Shown one piece after another: positions 15,265-22,672 of a DNA stretch of 24,031 bases. This stretch comes from JAUIAI01 sp049680625. Its GTDB lineage: Bacteria; Pseudomonadota; Gammaproteobacteria; Burkholderiales; Burkholderiaceae_E. A program made the translations under genes and the position numbers. Numbering within the stretch: position 1 is the first letter of the stretch; every line of letters starts with the position of its first letter. The notes beneath the pieces were generated by a model that was not told the DNA's origin, searched no databases, and worked only from the letters and a program-made list of their open reading frames with translations. The stretch lies in NCBI GenBank assembly GCA_049680625.1, contig JBAUID010000061.1:1-24031 (forward strand), written 5' to 3'.

Positions 15265-15552
15265 ATGAGAGAACTGAAAGCAATTACTCATCTGCTGAAA
15301 GAGCACAACGCCGGGTTTGGCGCGCAAAAGGCCAACAAGTTGTTGCTGGCAATTGGTGTTCTTGAAGAAGCAGAACGGGAATCCAATACTTCACCGGGTG
15401 CGGTTCGAAAATTCAAAAAAATATCTACCGCAGGTGAAGCTTATGGCGAAAACGAATGGAACGACTACGGTGACGCCCAGCCGCGCTTTTATTCAGACAC
15501 ATTCGCCGAATTGCTTGAGAAACTAAACGCGGCCAACCAGTCCGCCAGCTGA
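15265..15552 (+). CDS. Small uncharacterised protein, possibly helix-turn-helix-like (95 residues)
   Basis: I do not recognise this gene with confidence. The product is small, polar and probably cytoplasmic, with no signal peptide or membrane segment. An N-terminal helical part (LLKEHNAGFGAQKANKLLLAIGVLE, residues 10-34, given here in outline only) resembles the end domains of some phage antirepressor-like regulators, where a recognition-type helix ending in NKLL-x-x-x-G precedes a small beta wing. The later KKISTAGEAYGEN (51-63) and PRFYSDTFAELLEKL (73-87) fit that wing-and-helix layout. There is no strong ribosome-binding site before the ATG. Codon use looks like its neighbours, and the frame is open from a clear start to the stop 34 bases before the DinB-like gene, so I take it as real. 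Function unknown. Confidence 0.65.
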   Translation: MRELKAITHLLKEHNAGFGAQKANKLLLAIGVLEEAERESNTSPGAVRKFKKISTAGEAYGENEWNDYGDAQPRFYSDTFAELLEKLNAANQSAS

Positions 15553-15586
15553 ACCTTGGTGCGGCTTATTTGCAGGATGCAATCTC

Positions 15587-16087
15587 ATGATATTCGGACA
15601 AAATGCCAGCCGCTACGCGCGCTATAAGGCCTGGGCCAATCAGCGTACTTTTGCTGATGTAATGCAATTGCCTGAGCGCGAGGTTGTCTGCAATCGTGAT
15701 GGTTTGTTTGGCAGCATTGTCCATACGCTAAATCACAACTACGTGATTGACGCAATTTTCAAATCACATTTGATTGGCCAGGCCCACGGCTATGTTGCCC
15801 GCAACACCAAAGAGCCGCCCGCGCTTGCTACGCTTGCCCGATTGCAAACCGACATTGACGCGTGGTGGCAGCAGTGGGCGGAAGAACTGACTGAGCAAAC
15901 TGCCAACCAGGATGTCAACTTTGAATTTGTTGACGGCGGCAATGGCCGGATGACCCGAGGCGAAATACTGATGCACGTAGTCAATCATAATAATTATCAC
16001 CGGGGTTTTGTGGCGGAGATGATGTATCAGATTCCGGCAACCCCGTCAGCAACTGATCTGCCGGTATTTGCCCGCGAGCTTGCATAG
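15587..16087 (+). CDS. DinB-fold metal-binding protein
   Basis: A four-helix-bundle protein of the DinB/YfiT-like superfamily. Members bind a divalent metal and some act as thiol-dependent transferases or damage-induced proteins of unknown reaction. The metal triad is visible: H50 in HTLNHNYVID, and H134 and H138 in HVVNHNNYHRGFV. The 166-residue length is normal. The early segment RYKAWANQR is also typical of the family. AGGA lies about 10 bases before the ATG. It follows the 95-residue gene by 34 bases and may share its transcript. The substrate or thiol cofactor cannot be told from sequence, and it is not DNA polymerase IV, which also bears the name DinB. Confidence 0.85.
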   Translation: MIFGQNASRYARYKAWANQRTFADVMQLPEREVVCNRDGLFGSIVHTLNHNYVIDAIFKSHLIGQAHGYVARNTKEPPALATLARLQTDIDAWWQQWAEELTEQTANQDVNFEFVDGGNGRMTRGEILMHVVNHNNYHRGFVAEMMYQIPATPSATDLPVFARELA

Positions 16088-16201
16088 CCGAGGCGTCAAC
16101 TTGTGCGCAAGACGCCAAAGATTATCGACTGACAACTGAGATTTAAGCAACTGGGTGTGCTGCGCTCAGAAAAACCGATTGGGTTGAAAACAATAAGCCG
16201 G

Positions 16202-16228
16202 TTGGACAAAACGCCAAAGCGTTATGAT
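16202..16228 (+). promoter_or_regulatory. Candidate sigma70-type promoter of the CoA-transferase gene
   Basis: TTGGAC and TATGAT are separated by 15 bases, ending 29 bases before the ATG at 16258. The -10 is a good match; the -35 and the spacing are weaker. It lies in a 170-base gap after the DinB-like gene, where a new promoter would be expected. Confidence 0.4.
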
Positions 16229-16257
16229 CGTGGTTTATTAGCTGACGATATTCAATC

Positions 16258-17460
16258 ATGCGCCCACTGGACGGACTTCGCATTCTCGCTTTCGAACAAT
16301 ACGGGGCCGGCCCGTTCGGAACCCAACAACTGGCCGACCTTGGCGCGGAGGTTATCAAAGTCGAGCAGGCTGGTACCGGTGGCGACTATCTGCGCGAAAT
16401 TGGCCCGTATTTTGTCAATGACGAAAAATCGGATTCTGCGTCGGGTCTTTTTTTTCAGGCCCTTAATCGCAATAAAAAAAGTATCACGCTCAATTTGCTG
16501 AGCGATGAAGGCCGGGCAGTGCTTCACAAGTTGGTGGCGTCGGCCGATGCAATAGCTGGCAATCTGCGCGGGGACGTGCCGGACAAGCTAGGCCTGACCT
16601 ACGAGTCACTTTCCACCGTCAATCCGGCAATTGTTTGTGCCCACTGTTCTGCTTATGGCCGCACCGGGTCACGTCAAAACTGGCCGGGTTACGATTTTCT
16701 GATGCAGGCTGAAGCCGGATATTTCGAGTTATGCGGTGAACCGGACTCCCCGCCCGCGCGCTGCGGTTTGTCGGTTGTTGATTACATGGCTGGGCAGAAC
16801 ATGGCGCTTGGACTGGTCAGCGCAGTGATGCAGGCCCGACAATCTGGCGTTGGCCGAAACATCGATGTGTGCTTGTACGACACGGCAATATTCAACCTCT
16901 GTTATCTCGGCTCATGGGCACTGAATTCAGACTATTCGCCGCAGCGGGCACCGCGATCCGGGCACGCAACGATGGCACCGTGTCAGCTGTATAAGACATC
17001 AGACGGCTGGATATACATCATGTGCAACAAGCCGGCGTTCTGGCCGCGCCTGTGTGAGATGATTGGATTGCCGGCCCTGGCCGCTGATCCACGATTCAGC
17101 GACTACGATCTGCGATTTACCAACCGCGATGAATTGACCACGGTTTTGGACGAGGCGCTGAGCCGAAAAACAACCGCTGAATGGATGACTCTGTTCGAAG
17201 GGCGTTTGCCGGTGGCGCCGGTGTTGTCACCGCGTGATGCGATGACCAGTGAATTCTTCGCTGAACGGCAATTGGCGCAGACACTGGAAAACAGTGACGG
17301 ACACCGGTTCGACGTGCTGGCACAGCCCATTAAAACCGGTGATTCGTCCGATACAGATACCTCGGCACCGTTGCTGGGTCAGCATACCGAGCAAGTGCTG
17401 ACTGACCTTGGATACTCTGCCGCCGAAATTGATGTGATGCGACTAGCCGGCACGCTTTAG
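16258..17460 (+). CDS. Class III (CaiB/BaiF family) acyl-CoA transferase
   Basis: A cytoplasmic enzyme that moves coenzyme A between carboxylic acids or forms racemase-like CoA intermediates. The 400-residue length and landmarks fit: PLDGLRILAFEQYGAGPFGTQQLADLGAEVIKVE-type N-terminus (outlined, residues 3-36), LNRNKKSITLNL (69-80), the AYGRTG segment, and the catalytic aspartate D175 in LSVVDYMAGQ. The dinucleotide-like region NWPGYDFLMQAEAG is also typical. The substrate is not predictable; formyl-CoA, succinyl-CoA or carnitine-type acceptors are all possible. No Shine-Dalgarno sequence is obvious before the ATG. The gene ends three bases before the convergent MFS gene. Confidence 0.93.
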   Translation: MRPLDGLRILAFEQYGAGPFGTQQLADLGAEVIKVEQAGTGGDYLREIGPYFVNDEKSDSASGLFFQALNRNKKSITLNLLSDEGRAVLHKLVASADAIAGNLRGDVPDKLGLTYESLSTVNPAIVCAHCSAYGRTGSRQNWPGYDFLMQAEAGYFELCGEPDSPPARCGLSVVDYMAGQNMALGLVSAVMQARQSGVGRNIDVCLYDTAIFNLCYLGSWALNSDYSPQRAPRSGHATMAPCQLYKTSDGWIYIMCNKPAFWPRLCEMIGLPALAADPRFSDYDLRFTNRDELTTVLDEALSRKTTAEWMTLFEGRLPVAPVLSPRDAMTSEFFAERQLAQTLENSDGHRFDVLAQPIKTGDSSDTDTSAPLLGQHTEQVLTDLGYSAAEIDVMRLAGTL

Positions 17461-17463
17461 CCG

Positions 17464-18987
17464 TCACGGTTGTGCCCGACGGTTGCGCACTGACCGTCGC
17501 TGGCTTGCCCAGAAAATCAGGCAGTATCCGGTGATCCCAATGCTGCAAAACATAAATGTTTTTGCGTATTGAACTGCAAACCCAAGATTTGAGTCAGCCA
17601 TGGTTTCATGCAGCCACAGTAAGCCGTTGGCCGCCAGAACAATGCCCAACAGGCGGCCGACAGCGACGATGCTGCCAGCAACGCCGCGATCCGCAACCGG
17701 CATTGCGCTCAGGGTGGCATCAAGGTGCCCTACCTGAAAGCAGCCGTGGCCCAGGCCGCACAACACCATGGCAAAACCCATTCCGGGTAGTGTCCATGTC
17801 AAGCTGAAGCCCGCGCATAGGGCAAGACCCGTGGCGAGCAACAACATGCCGGCAATGATCAGTTGATGGGCTGTCAGCCGGTTTGCCAAACGTGAACTTA
17901 ATGAGCTGAATGAACTGACTGAACTCACGAAGCCGGCTAACAACATACCAAACGGATACAAAGCCAGCAGAAGGCCGGCGTCAATTACCGAGAAACCAGG
18001 CCACTGGACAAATAAGTACGGGGCGATAAGAAATATGCTGAAGGCTGCCAGGTTGGTGAAGACAGCTGCAATCTGCAGGTGGCGAAATGTTGGATGACGA
18101 AAGAGGGAGACATCAACAATCGGATCCGGCGCCCGTAATTCGGTTTGCCAGAAACGAATCAACGAAGCCAGGCAAATAAACAAAGCCATCGTCGGTGACC
18201 ACCATCCCCAGGTGGACTGCCGAAAGAGTACAAGAAATAGAACCAGGGCTGACAAGGCAGCCACCATCCAGGCTGCCCCGGCAATATCCGCCCGGGGTTT
18301 TGGGCCCGGCGGAGCGCCCGGCACGATTGTCCTGGTTGCCGCAGTGGCGGTGGTTGAACCCGCGGTCTGGGATTGATCACCACGGTGACCGATAAACGTC
18401 AGGCGCCAGACGATGATCAGAGCAAGCAACGCAATCGGTGTGCGCACCCAGAATACGCCTGGCCATCCGCCGCTGCTGACCAGCAAGCCGCCGACCAATG
18501 GCCCGAGACACAAACCCAGGGCCAGCCACATCGTGTAATACGCCATTGCCTGGCGCTGTTGTGCCGCTGGCATCAGGAAACTGGCAATTGCCGGGCTAGT
18601 TGCCAGAATTAAGCCCACCCCGATTCCCTGGGCAAACCGCAATCCCACCAGGGTAGGGTAGTGAGTGGCCAGCGAACACAGGAGCAAAGCCAGCGCACTG
18701 ATCGCCAGCCCGGTCATAAGGACCGGACGGTATCCGTAGCGGTCGGCAATCTTTCCAAAAGTGATTGTCAGCGACGATTGAGCGAGAACGTAAATCGTAA
18801 TAATCCACTGAATATCACCTAGCGCTATGCCAAAACTCTCGGTAATAGCCGGCAGGGCGACATTGACGGCGCTGTCTGACATGCCAACCAATGTCGCCAG
18901 GCCAAGCGTGACCCAGGCAAGGAGCACCGTGTACGGATGCCGGGCGGCTACTGATTGACTGTGCCCCAGGGCATGACGTTCAGACAC
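17464..18987 (-). CDS. MFS drug/solute exporter, DHA2 (14-helix) family
   Basis: An inner-membrane proton-driven transporter, most like the multidrug exporters of the DHA2 group. The 507-residue product has the 14-helix length. Early signatures are SDSAVNVALPAI (37-48), motif A GKIADRYGYRP (78-88) and antiporter motif C-like LGLCLGPLVGG (157-167). The start is GTG at 18987, overlapping the end of the upstream SDR gene by 8 bases, which implies translational coupling. A polar insert around residues 205-230 (QSQTAGSTTATAATRTI) is probably a cytoplasmic loop. Its 3' end lies three bases from the CoA-transferase gene. The substrate is unknown; co-expression with a dehydrogenase could mean export of a catabolic product rather than a drug. 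Confidence 0.9.
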   Translation of the reverse strand: MSERHALGHSQSVAARHPYTVLLAWVTLGLATLVGMSDSAVNVALPAITESFGIALGDIQWIITIYVLAQSSLTITFGKIADRYGYRPVLMTGLAISALALLLCSLATHYPTLVGLRFAQGIGVGLILATSPAIASFLMPAAQQRQAMAYYTMWLALGLCLGPLVGGLLVSSGGWPGVFWVRTPIALLALIIVWRLTFIGHRGDQSQTAGSTTATAATRTIVPGAPPGPKPRADIAGAAWMVAALSALVLFLVLFRQSTWGWWSPTMALFICLASLIRFWQTELRAPDPIVDVSLFRHPTFRHLQIAAVFTNLAAFSIFLIAPYLFVQWPGFSVIDAGLLLALYPFGMLLAGFVSSVSSFSSLSSRLANRLTAHQLIIAGMLLLATGLALCAGFSLTWTLPGMGFAMVLCGLGHGCFQVGHLDATLSAMPVADRGVAGSIVAVGRLLGIVLAANGLLWLHETMADSNLGFAVQYAKTFMFCSIGITGYCLIFWASQRRSVRNRRAQP

Positions 18988-19735
18988 ACCGGCCGCCGTC
19001 GACCTCCATGTTTGTACCGGTTATAAATGCTGATTCATCTGATGCAAAGAACAAGGCGGCGTTTGCGATATCGCCAGGCATAGAGAAGCGGCCCAGCGGA
19101 ATCGATGCCAGAAACAGGGCGCGCTTCTCCGGTGTGTCTTCACCCATGAAAGTTGCCAGAAGCGGTGTATCACCGGCCACCGGGTTAATGTTATTAACCC
19201 GTATTTTCAGCGGCGCCAATTCCAGCGCCATGGCTTTGGATATAGTGATTGCCGCACCTTTACTGCCGTTGTACCAAACCAGGCCTGGCCGCGGACGAAC
19301 GCCCGCAGTGGATGCAACCGTAATCAGCGAGCCGCCCCCGTTTTCCTCCATCAACGGAACAGCGTATTTGGCCGTCCATAACAATGCCTTTACATTGACA
19401 TTGAACACCCGATCGAATTCTTCTTCGCTGACGCTGGCCAGCGGTTGATTGCGGTGTGAAACGCCGGCGTTGTTGACCACAATATCGAGTTTACCGAACG
19501 AATCTTTGGCGGCCGCAACCATGGCTTTGTATTCATCACCTTTTGACACGTCAGCCTTCACAAAGACGCAGTCTGCGCCACTGGCTTTGAGTGCTTCGGT
19601 GACTCGAGCGCCGTTTTCAGCGTTGACATCATTCAAAACTACTTTGGCGCCTTCTGCCGCAAAACGCTGGGCAATTCCTTCGCCGAACCCTGATCCGGCG
19701 CCGGTGACAATGGCAACTTTGTCTTTTAATCTCAT
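18980..19735 (-). CDS. Short-chain dehydrogenase/reductase (classical SDR, NAD-type)
   Basis: A cytoplasmic NAD(P)-dependent oxidoreductase acting on an alcohol or ketone. All classical SDR landmarks are present in 251 residues: cofactor motif TGAGSGFG (11-18), NNAG (88-91), N113, catalytic S142, Y155 and K159 (YNGSK), and the C-terminal MEVDGGRCV. An aspartate at the end of the second strand (VVLNDVN, D36) favours NAD over NADP. The start is supported by GAGGA 7 bases before the ATG. The MFS gene overlaps its end, and an aldehyde dehydrogenase remnant lies 48 bases upstream on the same strand, so this was probably an alcohol/aldehyde oxidation operon. The exact substrate is not predictable. 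Confidence 0.94.
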   Translation of the reverse strand: MRLKDKVAIVTGAGSGFGEGIAQRFAAEGAKVVLNDVNAENGARVTEALKASGADCVFVKADVSKGDEYKAMVAAAKDSFGKLDIVVNNAGVSHRNQPLASVSEEEFDRVFNVNVKALLWTAKYAVPLMEENGGGSLITVASTAGVRPRPGLVWYNGSKGAAITISKAMALELAPLKIRVNNINPVAGDTPLLATFMGEDTPEKRALFLASIPLGRFSMPGDIANAALFFASDESAFITGTNMEVDGGRCV

Positions 19736-19783
19736 GTTGATTCCTCAGTGAGCGATGCGATGGCATCGCGAATTAGTCGTGCT

Positions 19784-19972
19784 TTAGTGCAATCGTTTTA
19801 AAAGTGGTATGGCGGTATAAGCTTCAAAGCCGTATTCGCGGCCGTGGCCTGAGTGTTTGACCCCACCGAAAGGCGGCTCAACTCCGTCGCCGGCCCCGTA
19901 ATTATTCACAAATCCCCGGCCGCTGACCGCCTCATTATCGATTAACAGTTTGTATTCAGATGGTTCGCTCAT
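19784..19972 (-). pseudogene. Aldehyde dehydrogenase remnant with a large in-frame internal deletion
   Basis: A 62-codon frame that joins the two ends of an aldehyde dehydrogenase. The first 18 residues (MSEPSEYKLLIDNEAVSG) match the N-terminal entry of the family, and from residue 20 it runs directly into the C-terminal oligomerisation segment (FVNNYGAGDGVEPPFGGVKH, then SGHGREYGFEAY). The NAD-binding domain, the catalytic cysteine and the glutamate are all missing, a loss of roughly 400 or more residues. The junction is near 19910-19920. The frame stays open across it, so a deletion rather than gradual decay is likely. It cannot be an active dehydrogenase. It precedes the SDR-MFS pair on the same strand, probably as the former first gene of that operon. 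Confidence 0.85.
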
Positions 19973-20318
19973 GTGGATCGGGTACTCATTTCAATCGGGG
20001 CAGGTTCTGCCAGCGGATTAGATTATGGCGAATTCGCCGGGTCGGTGGGTCTGATTTCAGGCGATCAGTGGCCGAGCCCTGATTTTCCGCGGGCTTTGCA
20101 GATTACCTGAAGAGAATCCACGCAAACAAGGATCATGAAACAGTGCGGCGGCTGCCCCATCTTTGGGTTGCCAGTTGTCCTGATTGACCATGCGCCGGCT
20201 GGTTCTCTCCGATTACCGGCCTGTACTGGCTCATCGGGTGGTACAACGGCATAAAGAGGGCCGGGCCGACCGCGTTGGTCGGCATCTCTGATGTTGTTAG
20301 TGATTGCAGGAAACGCGA
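19973..20318. other. Non-coding gap between the ALDH remnant and ppa
   Basis: These 346 bases lie between divergent genes and should hold promoters for the SDR-MFS operon (leftward) and ppa (rightward). I see no supported gene in either direction and no recognisable repeat apart from one hairpin near the ppa end. No promoter pair could be assigned with confidence. Confidence 0.5.
20265..20283 (+). other. Perfect 7-bp hairpin in the ppa leader
   Basis: GCCGACC pairs perfectly with GGTCGGC across a 5-base loop (GCGTT), 35 bases before the ppa start codon. There is no T-run, so termination is unlikely. It may be a leader RNA structure or a protein-binding palindrome. Confidence 0.45.
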
Positions 20319-20867
20319 ATGAATCTGGATCGAGTGGGCCCAGGCACTAAAGTCCCCGAAGAAATAAACGTCATTATCGAAATTCCAATGGCGGCAGACC
20401 CGATAAAGTACGAAGTCGATAAAGAAACCGGCGCGCTTTTTGTTGACCGGTTCATGGGTACATCGATGCACTATCCGTGCAATTATGGCTATGTGCCGAA
20501 CACAATTGCCGATGATGGTGATCCGGTAGACGTACTGGTCATCACGCCATTCCCGGTGCACGTAGGCGCCGTTGTCCGCTCTCGACCAGTTGGCATCTTA
20601 CAAATGGAAGACGAAGCTGGCGGAGATGCCAAGCTACTGGCTGTTCCTATTGACTCAGTTTTGCCGATCTACAAACACTGGCGCAAACCCGACGACATAG
20701 CTTGCGAGCGGCTTAGCCAGATTCAACACTTTTTTGAGCACTATAAAGATCTTGAGAAAGGAAAGTGGGTCAAAGTAAAGGGCTGGGCCGGGCCAGATGA
20801 AGCCAGGGATGAAATTATCCTCGGCATAAAGCGCTACGACAAGGCATGCGTCAAGCCGGCGTTCTGA
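20319..20867 (+). CDS. ppa: Inorganic pyrophosphatase (family I, soluble)
   Basis: Cytoplasmic magnesium-dependent enzyme that hydrolyses pyrophosphate and so drives biosynthetic reactions. The 182-residue product carries the family signature DGDPVDVLV (66-74). The full active-site set is in place by comparison with E. coli Ppa, shifted by one residue: E21, K30, E32, R44, Y56, D66, D68, D71, D98, D103 and K105. The segment HFFEHYKDLEKGKWVKVKGW is also conserved. I chose ATG 20319, with AGGA about 8 bases upstream, over a TTG five codons earlier. It is a hexameric-type housekeeping enzyme. The GST gene follows after 67 bases. Confidence 0.97.
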   Translation: MNLDRVGPGTKVPEEINVIIEIPMAADPIKYEVDKETGALFVDRFMGTSMHYPCNYGYVPNTIADDGDPVDVLVITPFPVHVGAVVRSRPVGILQMEDEAGGDAKLLAVPIDSVLPIYKHWRKPDDIACERLSQIQHFFEHYKDLEKGKWVKVKGWAGPDEARDEIILGIKRYDKACVKPAF

Positions 20868-20934
20868 TTACACCTGTTAGTATTTTCCTACTGAATAACG
20901 AAACCACGTAGCAACACTTAGCGAGTAGGGAAGA

Positions 20935-21624
20935 ATGACAATCATGATGTACGACTTGTGCGGTCTGAACGACCGACGGTTCAGCCCCTGGTGCTGGACC
21001 GCGCGAATGGCGTTAGCGCACAAAGGGGTTTCATATCACACCCGGGCAACGGCTTTTACTGCGATCGCAGAGATACCCGGCTCGCAGCAGAAAACCCTGC
21101 CGACAATTCAGGACGGTGATAAGTTGATCGCGGACAGTCTGGCTATTGCTTGTTATCTCGAAGAGAAGTACGACGGCCCCAGCTTGTTTGCCGGGTCCGG
21201 GGGTATTGCCGGCGCACGGTTTTTTCAGAACTGGATCGGCACGATAATTACGCCGCAAATGGCCCGTCTGTTGCTGGTGGATATCTACAACCACGTTTTG
21301 CCGGAAGACCAGGCATATTTTCGAACCAGCCGCGAGCAACGATTTGGCATGAGTCTGGAAGATGCGGTCGCAGATCGAAAGGAACGTCGGGCTGGCTTGC
21401 GCGAGGCATTACTTGCGGCGCGTCTGTTATTGCGTAAACAAACTTTCCTGGGTGGCGAACAACCCCTGCATCTTGACTATCAGTTATTCGGTGTTTTGCA
21501 GTGGGCGCGGGTTATTAGTGATTTTCGTGTGCTCGATGATGACGATCCAGTGCTTGCATGGTTTCGTCGCTGTCTTGATCTGCACGACGGCCTGGGCCGC
21601 ACGGCACCGGGTTACTGGCAGTAA
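20935..21624 (+). CDS. Glutathione S-transferase family protein
   Basis: A cytoplasmic protein with an N-terminal thioredoxin-like glutathione domain and a C-terminal helical domain. The RFSPWCWTARMALAHKG segment (15-31) with S17 and C20, the cis-proline region KTLPTIQDG and the ADSLAIACYLEEKY motif are typical of bacterial GSTs. The FSPWCW variant resembles the group that includes beta-etherase-like LigE/LigF enzymes. The 229-residue length is normal. AGGGAAG lies just before the ATG. It may share a transcript with ppa, but the 67-base gap leaves room for its own promoter. The substrate is unknown; detoxification or an aromatic-ether role are both possible. Confidence 0.9.
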   Translation: MTIMMYDLCGLNDRRFSPWCWTARMALAHKGVSYHTRATAFTAIAEIPGSQQKTLPTIQDGDKLIADSLAIACYLEEKYDGPSLFAGSGGIAGARFFQNWIGTIITPQMARLLLVDIYNHVLPEDQAYFRTSREQRFGMSLEDAVADRKERRAGLREALLAARLLLRKQTFLGGEQPLHLDYQLFGVLQWARVISDFRVLDDDDPVLAWFRRCLDLHDGLGRTAPGYWQ

Positions 21625-21793
21625 GAAACGGGCGATCAAAAAACCTGCGCCGGAAGGTTCGAGAAGCCAGCGGATCTGACGATTTGATTCATTCGGTTTA
21701 CGGGGTTGGCGACAAACTCGAATAGACTCTCCTCATAGCCTAAATAAAGTCGGGCCTCTGTAGGCGCCGGCTTGCTGATCGAGTACCCGCCTT

Positions 21794-22669
21794 ATGCCTG
21801 AATACCTGACAACCAAAGAACTGGCCGAATTGTTGCGGATAAAGGAGCGTAAAGTTTACGACCTTGCTGCCAACGGTGTTGTTCCGGTGTCCAAGGCAAT
21901 GGGCAAGCTGTTGTTTCCCCGTGAGGCGGTTTATGCCTGGTTGGCCCGCAATAGCAGTGGGTTTGATTTGCCCGGGACAAACCCCGTTCCTAATGTTGTT
22001 CTCGGTAGTCATGACCCGCTGCTCGAATGGGCGTTGCGCGAATCCGAGTGCACCCTGGCGACCTTCTTTGATGGCAGCGCTGATGGTCTGGCGCGTTTCA
22101 TCAGCCATGAAGGTATTGCAACCGGTTTGCACTTATACGGGCCCAGTGGCTGGAACCTTGATGTGATTCGCGAACGCTGCGCAGTCATGCCTGTTGTTCT
22201 TGTCGAATGGGCCCGGCGCTGGCGGGGTCTTATCATTGCGCCAGGTCTGGCGCAGGAAGTCCGTTCGTTGGCCGATCTGAATAAACGCCATCGGCTGGTC
22301 CCCAGGCAGCCGCAGGCCGGGGCCCAGGGTTTGCTGATGCATTGTCTTGCCGGGCACAACATCAGGGAAGAGCAACTGACCTGGGTATCGGCCGCCCGCT
22401 CGGAGAGCGACGCCGTGTCGATGGTGCATGAAGCGAAGGCTGAAGTAGCCTTTGGCCTGCAGGCGCTGGCGGGTCAATTCCGGTTGCCGTTTATTCCTGT
22501 TATCGAAGAGCGCTTTGACTTACTCGTGAACCGCCGCGCCTGGTTTGAACCACCGATGCAAAAATTTCTGACCTTTTGCAACAGCCCCGCGTTTGCGGCT
22601 CGTGCAGCAGAGATGGATGGCTACGATGTGTCGGGTTTTGGCACGGTGCACTTCAACGGTGCCAGTTGA
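21794..22669 (+). CDS. Helix-turn-helix regulator with periplasmic-binding-protein-like domain
   Basis: A one-component regulator. Residues 3-52 form an excisionase/MerR-like helix-turn-helix (LTTKELAELLRIKERKVYDL, then GKLLFPREAVYAWLAR), which binds DNA. Residues 70-285 resemble a PBP-like ligand-binding domain (PF12727 type), as in ModE/TupA-related sensors: LGSHDPLLEWAL, TFFDGSADGL, RLVPRQPQAGAQGLL and VAFGLQALAG. There is no signal peptide, so the binding domain is cytoplasmic. It converges on tupA with a 3-base gap. Proteins of this architecture commonly accompany molybdate or tungstate ABC transporters, so the likely ligand is that oxyanion or a molybdenum/tungsten cofactor precursor. 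The 169-base gap upstream shows no clear promoter or ribosome-binding site. Confidence 0.87.
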   Translation: MPEYLTTKELAELLRIKERKVYDLAANGVVPVSKAMGKLLFPREAVYAWLARNSSGFDLPGTNPVPNVVLGSHDPLLEWALRESECTLATFFDGSADGLARFISHEGIATGLHLYGPSGWNLDVIRERCAVMPVVLVEWARRWRGLIIAPGLAQEVRSLADLNKRHRLVPRQPQAGAQGLLMHCLAGHNIREEQLTWVSAARSESDAVSMVHEAKAEVAFGLQALAGQFRLPFIPVIEERFDLLVNRRAWFEPPMQKFLTFCNSPAFAARAAEMDGYDVSGFGTVHFNGAS

Positions 22670-22672
22670 TTC

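Noticed and set aside
15587..16087. DNA polymerase IV, because of the DinB name
   Set aside because: The protein is the small metal-binding four-helix DinB fold with three histidines, not a polymerase.
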